5,336 nt of DNA. Origin: Candidatus Colimorpha onthohippi (lineage in GTDB: Bacteria > Bacteroidota > Bacteroidia > Bacteroidales > P3). The stretch spans positions 1 to 5,336 of the forward strand of contig JAGHVA010000080.1 in the NCBI GenBank assembly GCA_018064565.1. The letters are read 5' to 3'. The notes under the pieces were generated by a model, which saw only the letters and a list, made by a program, of their open reading frames with translations, was not told the DNA's origin and searched no databases. Positions 1 to 5,336 of the stretch are shown piece by piece. The first letter of the stretch is position 1, and every line of letters begins with the position of its first letter. The position numbers and the translations under genes were made by a program.

Positions 1-100
1 GCCTATTACCGCATTCTTTTGATATGCAAATCGTTATCCTTTTAGGTTATGCTATATCACCCCATTGGCACCTAACCACTACTAATACACAACCAAACTT

Positions 101-1354
101 ATGAACCGAACATTTTTTATTGTTATCCTTTTTGCTGCTTTCCTCGCACCCACCCCATGTATCTTAGCTCAGTCCGAAGCCAACATTATGGCAAACGACT
201 GCTCAAGATCATACGACAGCTTGCTCAACACCTATTATGTAAAAAAATTTTCACGGACGCACGCCCGCCGCAATCTAAACTACAACGAGCAGGCCTTCGA
301 GAACGTAAGCGATTCGGTGATAGCCAATCGACTCAAGTCCATGCACACCGTTATCCCGATGAATTACAACAACATCGTCCGTCAATACATCAAGATGTAT
401 CTTGGTATCATGAGTCGCCGTCTTGATGTCACGCTCACGCTATCAGAATACTATCATCCGATGTTTATCGAAATTCTGTCGCGCTATGGCGTGCCCGAGG
501 AGCTCAAATACCTATCCATCATAGAGTCTGCCATGAATCCTCAAGCCACCTCACGCGTGGGGGCGGCTGGCTTATGGCAGTTCATGTATTATACTGGAAA
601 ACTCTACGGCTTAGAAGTCAACTCTCTTGTTGACGACCGCAGAGACCCTTACAAGTCAACCGTTGCGGCAGCCCGCTACCTCAAAGACCTTCACAATGTA
701 TTCAACGATTGGACACTCGCCATCGCTGCATACAATTGCGGTCCAGGCAACATCAACAAAGCCATTGCTCGGTCGGGCGGCAAACATAATTTCTGGGAGA
801 TTTATCCATACCTGCCTCGTGAGACACGTGGTTACATACCTGCCTTTATTGCAGCCACATACGTCATGAACCATTACGCCGACCATGGTCTGCGCCCTTC
901 TCGGTTCGATATGCCCATCAACGCAGACACTATCGTTTTGCACAACAATGTCTATTTCAAATATATCTCCGATGCCATCGACATCGACATCGATGAGTTG
1001 AGGGCACTCAACCCACAGTACATAACCGATTATATCCCAGGAGAATCTGGCACCTACACGCTGACACTTCCCATCAACAAAATGCAGTCGTTCTTCTCTT
1101 TCGAGGAAGACATCTACAGCAAAACTAACGACTCCTTAAGCACCAAACCTATCGTGGTATCCGCACAACAAGATAGGGTTGACAGGGGTGGCAAAAGCAG
1201 CAGAGGTGGCGGGAACCGTTACCATAGTGTACGAAAAGGTGAGACACTTACCCAGATAGCACAAAAATACGGGACAACCGTACAAGCTCTAAAAAAGAAG
1301 AACAAGATAAAAGGCGACAAAATCCGCTATGGTCAAAAGATTCGAGTAAAATGA
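101..1354 (+). CDS. mltD: Secreted MltD-type lytic murein transglycosylase with C-terminal LysM domain
   Basis: The 417-residue product should cleave the MurNAc-GlcNAc bond of peptidoglycan outside the inner membrane, leaving 1,6-anhydroMurNAc ends. Residues 1-23 form a signal peptide, a hydrophobic stretch ending near ILA-Q; Cys20 follows a proline and does not fit a lipobox. The SLT domain spans about 115-260. It shows LSIIES with putative catalytic Glu142, the GLWQFM motif (158-162), a conserved RRDP-type segment (180-183) and AAYNCGPGNI (209-218). Residues 280-325 resemble a worn LysM-like repeat of the sort MltD proteins carry. A Gly/Ser/Arg-rich linker (about 360-372) leads to a clear LysM domain (374-416, YHSVRKGETL to YGQKIRVK) for glycan binding. 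The ATG at 101 directly precedes the signal peptide. The stop overlaps the next gene's ATG, so the two are probably translationally coupled. The 100 bases upstream show no convincing TTTG / TAnnTTTG promoter pair. Family assignment is secure; the exact MltD orthology is inferred. Confidence 0.93.
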   Translation: MNRTFFIVILFAAFLAPTPCILAQSEANIMANDCSRSYDSLLNTYYVKKFSRTHARRNLNYNEQAFENVSDSVIANRLKSMHTVIPMNYNNIVRQYIKMYLGIMSRRLDVTLTLSEYYHPMFIEILSRYGVPEELKYLSIIESAMNPQATSRVGAAGLWQFMYYTGKLYGLEVNSLVDDRRDPYKSTVAAARYLKDLHNVFNDWTLAIAAYNCGPGNINKAIARSGGKHNFWEIYPYLPRETRGYIPAFIAATYVMNHYADHGLRPSRFDMPINADTIVLHNNVYFKYISDAIDIDIDELRALNPQYITDYIPGESGTYTLTLPINKMQSFFSFEEDIYSKTNDSLSTKPIVVSAQQDRVDRGGKSSRGGGNRYHSVRKGETLTQIAQKYGTTVQALKKKNKIKGDKIRYGQKIRVK

Positions 1355-1659
1355 GCGCATCTGGCAACAACAAAAAATGGCTTATCAAGTTGCTGAAAAA
1401 CAAATACGTCATCACCATCTTGATTTTTGCCGTGCTTGCGATTTTTGTAACCGACAACAACTTGATTGTGCTCGGCCGACTCAGTCGCCAAGTCAACGAG
1501 TTACACAAAGTTGAGACTGATTTGATTGAGGCCACCATTCGAGATAGCATCCAATACAACCAGCTATATGGCAATATGGAGGCTTTAGAACACTTTGGTA
1601 GAGAGGTATATTTTTTGAAACGCGCCGATGAAGACGTGTATGTATTTCAAGAAAACTAA
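1351..1659 (+). CDS. FtsB/DivIC-like septum formation initiator family protein
   Basis: This 102-residue protein has a short basic cytoplasmic N-terminus (KKWLIKLLKNK), one transmembrane helix (about 19-34) and then a heptad-like, probably coiled-coil stretch (about 38-66, with LSRQVNELHKVETDLIE). It ends in a conserved-looking tail, EHFGREVYFLKRADEDVYVF (80-99), close to the 'AREkyxmkkxxEdvyv' tail of Bacteroidota septum-formation-initiator proteins. Such proteins are bitopic, lie mostly in the periplasm and bridge division-complex members such as FtsL and FtsQ. Its ATG lies inside the ATGA overlap with the transglycosylase stop, which fixes the start and implies co-expression with a wall hydrolase. 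The length is typical of the family. The family is called from architecture and tail motif, so another small bitopic coiled-coil protein is possible but less likely. Confidence 0.8.
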   Translation: MSASGNNKKWLIKLLKNKYVITILIFAVLAIFVTDNNLIVLGRLSRQVNELHKVETDLIEATIRDSIQYNQLYGNMEALEHFGREVYFLKRADEDVYVFQEN

Positions 1660-1673
1660 TCAACTACTTTTCT

Positions 1674-1693
1674 AAATCCGCAACAGCGGATTT
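1674..1693 (+). terminator. Perfect intergenic stem-loop between the DivIC-like and NlpC/P60 genes
   Basis: The arms AAATCCGC (1674-1681) and GCGGATTT (1686-1693) are exact reverse complements, forming an 8-bp stem closed by the tetraloop AACA. It starts 14 bases after the upstream stop and ends 12 bases before the next ATG. Only the three Ts of the right arm follow the GC core, and then come CC, so it is a weak candidate for a classical rho-independent terminator. It could instead be a partial terminator, an mRNA stabiliser or processing site, or a structure limiting ribosome access to the lipoprotein gene. The hairpin is seen directly; its role is inferred. Confidence 0.5.
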
Positions 1694-1705
1694 CCAATAC
1701 ACATC

Positions 1706-2305
1706 ATGAAAATCAAGTACGCACTTATCGCCGTCACCATCGCAGCATTCGGCATGACTGGCTGCGATACCGTCAAGAACTTTCTCGCCACAGACCTTGA
1801 AGAAGAGGACTTTACGGTTGGACAATTGTATGAAGACGAATTGGTTCCAGAACCAGTTTATGTCCCACCTACCGTTAAGGTTACCGACCCCAACAAGGCT
1901 ATATTCAGCACGTTCGAAGCAGCACGCAAAGGTGGTAAAGACGCAAAACTTTATGCTGCCATCGAGCCGTGGATGGGTGTGCCCTACAAGTATGGCGGCA
2001 CAGATAAGAATGGTGTAGATTGCTCCGCTTTTGTGGGGCACATATTCCAAGACACATATCATATCCGTTTACACCGCACCGCCAACGACATTCAAAAAGA
2101 TGTTACCCCTATTAAAATCAGCGAATTGCAAGAGGGCGATATCATCTTTTTCACCAACAGCAAAAACAAGGTATCGCATGTAGGCATCTATCTGCACGAT
2201 GGAATGTTTGTCCACGCCTCCACATCCAACGGTGTCAGCATCAGCACCATCAACAATAAATACTGGAGCAAGCATATCTACCGCGGCGGCCGAGTTGCAC
2301 GCTGA
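1706..2305 (+). CDS. NlpC/P60-family peptidoglycan endopeptidase lipoprotein
   Basis: The 199-residue protein is predicted to be a cell-envelope cysteine peptidase cutting stem peptides of peptidoglycan, as other NlpC/P60 proteins cut D-Glu-gamma-diamino-acid bonds. Residues 1-19 form a lipoprotein signal with lipobox-like MTGC, making Cys20 the likely lipidated residue. An acidic, proline-containing linker (about 30-60) precedes the peptidase domain (about 80-197). The domain shows GVPYKYGGTDKNGVDCSAFV with nucleophile Cys106, then LQEGDIIFF (141-149), SHVGIYL with His158, and FVHAS with His170, which together give the Cys-His-His set. The ATG at 1706 is right at the signal peptide and 12 bases past a stem-loop. 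The upstream partners are a glycan-strand cutter and a division protein, suggesting a shared role in septal or general wall turnover. No SH3b or other binding domain is present, and the length matches short Bacteroidota members. Confidence 0.93.
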   Translation: MKIKYALIAVTIAAFGMTGCDTVKNFLATDLEEEDFTVGQLYEDELVPEPVYVPPTVKVTDPNKAIFSTFEAARKGGKDAKLYAAIEPWMGVPYKYGGTDKNGVDCSAFVGHIFQDTYHIRLHRTANDIQKDVTPIKISELQEGDIIFFTNSKNKVSHVGIYLHDGMFVHASTSNGVSISTINNKYWSKHIYRGGRVAR

Positions 2306-2369
2306 TAGGCATGCGTTCGATACTAAGATGCATACAGACCAATAAACAAAAGCGCATCAACAATGCCTA
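2306..2369. terminator. Weak inverted repeat in the convergent intergenic region
   Basis: TAGGCATGCG (2306-2315) can pair with CGCAT (2353-2357) and GCCTA (2365-2369), leaving a 7-base bulge and a 37-base loop; equivalently TAGGCAT pairs with ATGCCTA (2363-2369). It fills nearly all of the 70-base gap between the two converging genes, a natural place for a shared bidirectional terminator. There is no clear U-tract on either strand and the loop is long, so this may be chance. Confidence 0.22.
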
Positions 2370-2375
2370 ATAACG

Positions 2376-3290
2376 CTACTGAGCTGCTGGTGTGATAAAA
2401 TTGATGCCTCCTGGCAAAATTTTAATCAAAAAGTCAAAGCCACCCAACAACTCACCATCTGGACAGATAGTAGTGTGATTGGGAGCCACAACCCTGATTT
2501 CTTTTGCCTTGCGATAGGTAAACACATTCTTAAACTTAGGATTGGTGAGGTGTGTTCCCTTGGAATAATGAGGCAACAGCTGCAAAAACTTGATCAACGG
2601 AATCATTTTAGCAACACTGATATCAATCCATCCGTCGTCGATAAGCGCATTGGGCGAACAGATATAGCCATCGCCACATATACGGCCATTGGCGATATCA
2701 CAAAACAGCATCCATGAGCAGACCTTCTCGCCATCAACATACACCTTGATATGATTAAATCTTGAGAACAACACCGCCTCTGCAATACCCTTCTCATACG
2801 GTTTCTTGCGACCTTTCAAGACGTTCTTCTTGCCGTAGACCGCTACCTTGGCTGCAAAACCTACATTGCACACATTCAAACAGTACCCATTGCCACACTT
2901 GATGATGTCGATCGGACGTGAGTTGCCCAAAACAATGCCTTTGATGTCGGAAAATACGACACCTGGGAAATTTTTGGCAAAATCACTATTCGACTTGTAC
3001 GTAAAAATTGACAGATGTTTGTCTTCTTTCTCAAAGCCTACCAACCCACTGGCTACCTCGTTGATGATACCATCACCACCACACGCCACAAAACAGATAG
3101 ATTCGCGGGTATGAATATCACAAAAAAGATGCACATAACGAGTGGCATCACCTTCGGCAGTAGTACAATAAATCTGATACTGCTCCTTATCAAGCAAACC
3201 ATCGGCGACCAACGCATCGGTCTGGCGCTTCACTTCGTCCACCAAATATGCCTTGGTGGGTTTTCCATTGATTACAAAAATGTAACGCAC
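2376..3290 (-). CDS. Diacylglycerol/sphingosine-kinase-family lipid kinase (YegS/DgkB-like), divergent
   Basis: The 304-residue protein has the two-domain layout of the DAGK catalytic family, which phosphorylates a lipid hydroxyl using ATP at the cytoplasmic membrane face. Residues 1-9 form the first strand (RYIFVINGK), the place where relatives have the nucleotide-loop NPxxG. CGGDGIINEVASGL (70-83) matches the GGDGT/NEV signature, with Ile in place of Thr. The next motif, normally GTxNDFA, reads KSNSDFAK (99-106). The C-terminal domain has NVCNVGFAAKV (139-149), CGDGYICSPNALIDDGWIDI (205-224) and CPDGE (276-280), whose Glu280 matches the family's proposed catalytic base, then ILPGGINFITP. 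The start is a GTG at 3288-3290; an in-frame TAA lies five codons upstream and no ATG lies between. It is the last gene of the minus-strand cluster, 43 AT-rich bases after the hydrolase. The lipid substrate cannot be read from sequence; diacylglycerol, undecaprenol-like and sphingoid lipids are all conceivable. Confidence 0.87.
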   Translation of the reverse strand: MRYIFVINGKPTKAYLVDEVKRQTDALVADGLLDKEQYQIYCTTAEGDATRYVHLFCDIHTRESICFVACGGDGIINEVASGLVGFEKEDKHLSIFTYKSNSDFAKNFPGVVFSDIKGIVLGNSRPIDIIKCGNGYCLNVCNVGFAAKVAVYGKKNVLKGRKKPYEKGIAEAVLFSRFNHIKVYVDGEKVCSWMLFCDIANGRICGDGYICSPNALIDDGWIDISVAKMIPLIKFLQLLPHYSKGTHLTNPKFKNVFTYRKAKEIRVVAPNHTTICPDGELLGGFDFLIKILPGGINFITPAAQ

Positions 3291-3333
3291 TATATCAAAA
3301 TATTATTGTTAATAAATCAAAAGAAGTACCATG

Positions 3334-3921
3334 TCAATTTTTGTCACCAAACACATGGTTGATTAACGAACAAAACTCGCGATACGCAGCCGTATCGGCC
3401 AACTCGGAGAGTGCTCCCTCCAATCCACGATAACGCCATTCATGATCGGGCATGCCGTTGGGTGCATGAAACCGACTCCATAACTTATCGCCAATAGTAT
3501 CATAATCCATGGCGATGGCACGCATATTGGATAACTTATCGCCCATGGCGACAATTTTAGCATCGTGCGATGCCGCTGTCAGCCTGTCTATTGCCGCCTG
3601 CTTGCGCATATGCCACGAATCTTCCTCGCTAACACCACTAACCACAACATCACTCTCGGCAGCGACAAGTGCCGCAACGCGTTCGCCAAACTCTTTGCGT
3701 ATGTCCTCGACGGTAAAATCGGTGTCTTCCACCACATCATGCAGCACAGCCGCTGCCAACAACTCCTGGTCAGGTGTTATCGTTGCCACTATAGCCATCG
3801 CCTCCATAGGATGAACTATATACGGAAAACCTTTGCCCCGACGCTCTGTTCCCGCATGGGCTTTGACTGCAAAAGCTATTGCTTTGTCTAAAAATGATGT
3901 CTCAAGTGGGTTGTTTGCCAT
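3334..3921 (-). CDS. Small alarmone hydrolase: HD-domain (p)ppGpp 3'-pyrophosphohydrolase, SpoT/Mesh1-like
   Basis: This 195-residue, single-domain protein should remove the 3'-pyrophosphate of (p)ppGpp in a Mn2+-dependent reaction. It contains AHAGTERRGKGFPYIVHP (21-38) with metal ligand His37, AAVLHDVVEDT (57-67) with the His61-Asp62 pair and catalytic Glu65-Asp66, and AMGDKLSNMRAI (125-136) with metal ligand Asp128 and Asn132. All correspond to the hydrolase half of long Rel/SpoT proteins. There is no synthetase, TGS or ACT domain, and the length is close to Mesh1-type small alarmone hydrolases. The start ATG is 32 bases after the synthetase gene's stop, implying co-transcription with the opposing enzyme. 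The spacer includes an 8-base T run on the coding strand and no evident terminator stem. The active site looks intact; the natural substrate (ppGpp, ppApp, NADPH or a modified tRNA end) is not determined by sequence. Confidence 0.92.
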   Translation of the reverse strand: MANNPLETSFLDKAIAFAVKAHAGTERRGKGFPYIVHPMEAMAIVATITPDQELLAAAVLHDVVEDTDFTVEDIRKEFGERVAALVAAESDVVVSGVSEEDSWHMRKQAAIDRLTAASHDAKIVAMGDKLSNMRAIAMDYDTIGDKLWSRFHAPNGMPDHEWRYRGLEGALSELADTAAYREFCSLINHVFGDKN

Positions 3922-3953
3922 AACTGCAAAAGAACAAAAAAAACGTGATTAAA

Positions 3954-5039
3954 CTATTGAACTAAATTAATATGCTGCGCATGCGAATATAGGACAGAAG
4001 CGCGGTTGGCGTTGCCTGTGCCACCAAGTGTATCGAACATTTTTTCCAAACCACGCTGACCGTCACCTTGCTTGAGTATATATACAGCACATAGATTCTG
4101 TAAAGCCATCGAAGCTGCTATGATATCAAGGTCGGTGCCACCCAGTTGATGCGCAGCCAACAGATACGCATCGTCAAAACACTCTGAACGCATGCGATCC
4201 AAATCACCTAAAGTCTTGAATCCAAGATTTGAGAATACTTCCAGATAGGGGCCTAACGCATCGTGGTAAATCTCTGCCTGATTGATGGCAGCAATCTTCT
4301 CAATCAACTTACGAAACGGTTCAAGACTGAGATAACTGCGATACGTATCACCATTAAGCGAGACCTCATCAAAGTTGCCGCTTGCCACCAGACCTTGCAC
4401 ACGACGACGGTAGTCGTTGATTTCGGTACGGATACGACTAAACTGCTCATCTGCCAATTCCAACATACCAGCCAAACGAGTCAAATTGCGGAGATGCTCG
4501 TACGGCACCTCGACACCCGACTTGTAGCCTGTGTCGTGATACATAGTAGCCCATACATGCTGCAACGCTGTACGCATCTGAATCTCAAACCTATATTCGT
4601 TGACAGCAGGATGAGCTGGATCGTCATAAAGCGATTTTGGAATACGGCAAATATAGTGTAAAGACATATAGCCAAAACTATTCAACTCATACATCTTACG
4701 CTTATCTACACTCTCACTCCAATCTACCGAAAAAGACTGCTCTATTAACGTGGCGACCTTGTCAACCTCATCGGTATAGAAAGTAATAACCCTGCAGCCC
4801 AAGATATCCGTCAGGTCGCTCAAAAACATATATTTGTATCCCTTCAACTCCAGTTTGCCTGCCAAACTCTTTTCGGACTTAACACGACTCTCTATAGCAT
4901 TGACATACAAACCGTTATCACTAACACAGCGATTCAACTCGTCGGTTACAACTTTTCGCATAATCGCAAATGTCTCCTGGTTCTCACGATATTCATCGAG
5001 AATCATCTGACAATGCAAATCCAACCCATAATCTTCCAT
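3954..5039 (-). CDS. RelA/SpoT-domain alarmone synthetase with C-terminal helical extension
   Basis: The 361-residue protein lacks HD, TGS and ACT domains and carries one RelA_SpoT nucleotidyl (pyrophosphate) transferase domain at about 43-178, which would move pyrophosphate from ATP to GTP/GDP. Residues counted from the ATG: Arg52, Lys54 and Lys62 keep the spacing of the ATP-phosphate-binding R241/K243/K251 of streptococcal Rel; DLTDILGCRV (76-84) supplies the catalytic Asp78; FGYMSLHYI (122-130) supplies the guanine-stacking Tyr124; and FEIQMRTALQHVWA (151-164) supplies Glu152. The later motif reads MYHDTGYKSG (166-175), where many small synthetases have EH. About 165 further residues, mostly predicted helical, are not in minimal RelQ/RelP enzymes; they contain LAGMLELADEQFSRIRTEI and LAAHQLGGTDLDIIAASMAL. 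I chose the ATG at 5037-5039. An in-frame TTG at 5058-5060 would add seven residues and overlap the STAS stop as TTGA, and is a real alternative. From memory, Bacteroidales and Clostridia share this subfamily; its role is unclear. Confidence 0.9.
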   Translation of the reverse strand: MEDYGLDLHCQMILDEYRENQETFAIMRKVVTDELNRCVSDNGLYVNAIESRVKSEKSLAGKLELKGYKYMFLSDLTDILGCRVITFYTDEVDKVATLIEQSFSVDWSESVDKRKMYELNSFGYMSLHYICRIPKSLYDDPAHPAVNEYRFEIQMRTALQHVWATMYHDTGYKSGVEVPYEHLRNLTRLAGMLELADEQFSRIRTEINDYRRRVQGLVASGNFDEVSLNGDTYRSYLSLEPFRKLIEKIAAINQAEIYHDALGPYLEVFSNLGFKTLGDLDRMRSECFDDAYLLAAHQLGGTDLDIIAASMALQNLCAVYILKQGDGQRGLEKMFDTLGGTGNANRASVLYSHAQHINLVQ

Positions 5040-5056
5040 GCGACCAATCAGATAGT

Positions 5057-5336
5057 TCAAATAATAGTGATGATATTGGAAAATCCAGTGATATCAAACA
5101 CCTCTTTCACCTGTGGTTTCATATCGTGCATGATCATCTTAGCACCACGCCCCATGACACTTTTTTGAAGCATAAGAAACATACGCAGACCTTGCGATGA
5201 TGTGTATTCCATATTTGTACAATCGATATCAATATCGCCTGCTTCCGCTGTCATCAAACAAGCAATATCTTTCTGAAACTGATCAGCATTGGTGGTATCC
5301 AACCGTCCGTTCAGCACAACCATCGACTTGTTCCCG
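5057..5336 (-). CDS. STAS-domain protein, anti-sigma factor antagonist type (5' end cut by window edge)
   Basis: The visible C-terminal ~92 residues are one STAS domain, as in SpoIIAA/RsbV. The first Met codon in the window (5321-5323) falls in the middle of the first beta strand, and the frame stays open to the edge (GNKS before MVVLNGRLDT). The true start therefore very likely lies just outside and the gene is partial here. Seen from that Met: VVLNGRLDTTNADQFQ (strand, turn and helix 1), DIDIDCTNMEYTSSQGLRMFL with Ser43 at the position phosphorylated in SpoIIAA/RsbV, then KMIMHDMKPQVKEVFDITGF, the usual STAS end. Such proteins, when dephosphorylated, bind an anti-sigma kinase (RsbW/SpoIIAB type) and release its target. 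The TGA stop touches or lies 17 bases before the synthetase start, so the two are likely coupled. The kinase and a PP2C/SpoIIE phosphatase, if present, would be beyond the window. Confidence 0.88.
   Translation of the reverse strand, partial: GNKSMVVLNGRLDTTNADQFQKDIACLMTAEAGDIDIDCTNMEYTSSQGLRMFLMLQKSVMGRGAKMIMHDMKPQVKEVFDITGFSNIITII

Noticed and set aside
14..21. TTCTTTTG upstream of the transglycosylase as a Bacteroidota -7 box (TAnnTTTG).
   Set aside because: It differs at one of the two leading bases, the expected -33 TTTG would lie outside the window, and the leader would be about 75 bases; too weak to call.
33..132. Direct repeat GTTATCCTTTT at 33-43 and 122-132.
   Set aside because: The second copy encodes part of the signal peptide and the repeat is short and T-rich, so chance similarity is the simplest explanation.
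656..943. Open frame of 95 codons on the minus strand inside the transglycosylase gene.
   Set aside because: It lies antisense to a well-conserved catalytic domain and its translation shows no domain, signal or credible start context.
1594..1617. TTTG at 1594-1597 and TA-TTTTTTG at 1609-1617 as a promoter for the NlpC/P60 gene.
   Set aside because: The box spacing is about 11 bases rather than about 19-21, the -7 element has the wrong internal spacing, and the sequence is explained by coding for YFLK.
1664..2062. Open frame of 132 codons on the minus strand opposite the NlpC/P60 gene.
   Set aside because: It is a shadow of a confident lipoprotein-peptidase gene and its translation resembles no known family.
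101..2305. Reading the wall-hydrolase block as a phage lysis cassette.
   Set aside because: The genes are typical chromosomal envelope genes with a signal peptide or lipobox, and there is no holin, integrase or other phage gene nearby.
3291..3333. AT-rich gap before the lipid kinase as its own promoter (TATTTTG on the minus strand).
   Set aside because: The -7 like element is only about five bases from the GTG and the upstream TTTG is at the wrong distance, so read-through from the hydrolase gene is more likely.
4263..4661. Open frame of 132 codons on the plus strand opposite the alarmone synthetase.
   Set aside because: It is antisense to the conserved synthetase and has no recognisable motif.

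Overview
The window looks like ordinary chromosome from a Bacteroidota bacterium, most likely order Bacteroidales (Prevotella-like). This is inferred from the protein styles (a MltD-type transglycosylase with divergent plus canonical LysM repeats, a very short FtsB/DivIC-like protein, a short NlpC/P60 lipoprotein), from the absence of strong Shine-Dalgarno sequences, and from moderate GC content. No species can be named from sequence alone. I see no mobile element, CRISPR array, tRNA or rRNA.

Left half (about 101-2305, + strand) is a cell-envelope block. A secreted lytic transglycosylase with a C-terminal LysM domain overlaps by 4 bases (ATGA) with a small single-pass membrane coiled-coil protein of the FtsB/DivIC type. 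After a 46-base spacer holding a perfect 8-bp stem-loop comes a lipoprotein with an NlpC/P60 peptidase domain. Together they would cut glycan strands, attach to the division machinery and cut stem peptides.

Right half (about 2376-5336, - strand) is a regulatory block, convergent with the first. In transcription order it has a STAS-domain protein (anti-sigma-factor-antagonist type, cut by the window edge), a RelA/SpoT-domain alarmone synthetase with a C-terminal helical extension, a stand-alone HD-type alarmone hydrolase, and a diacylglycerol-kinase-family lipid kinase. Spacings are short (a 4-base overlap or a 17-base gap depending on the start, then 32 and 43 bases), so an operon is likely. 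The synthetase keeps the family's substrate-binding and catalytic residues and the hydrolase keeps its metal ligands. The locus therefore appears to encode the two opposing halves of (p)ppGpp-type metabolism as separate proteins, coupled to a partner-switch protein.

The most interesting object is this STAS / synthetase / hydrolase / lipid-kinase cluster. It could be a stress-signalling module, or less likely a toxSAS-like toxin with a hydrolase antitoxin. Its families are known; what merits a second look is the combination.
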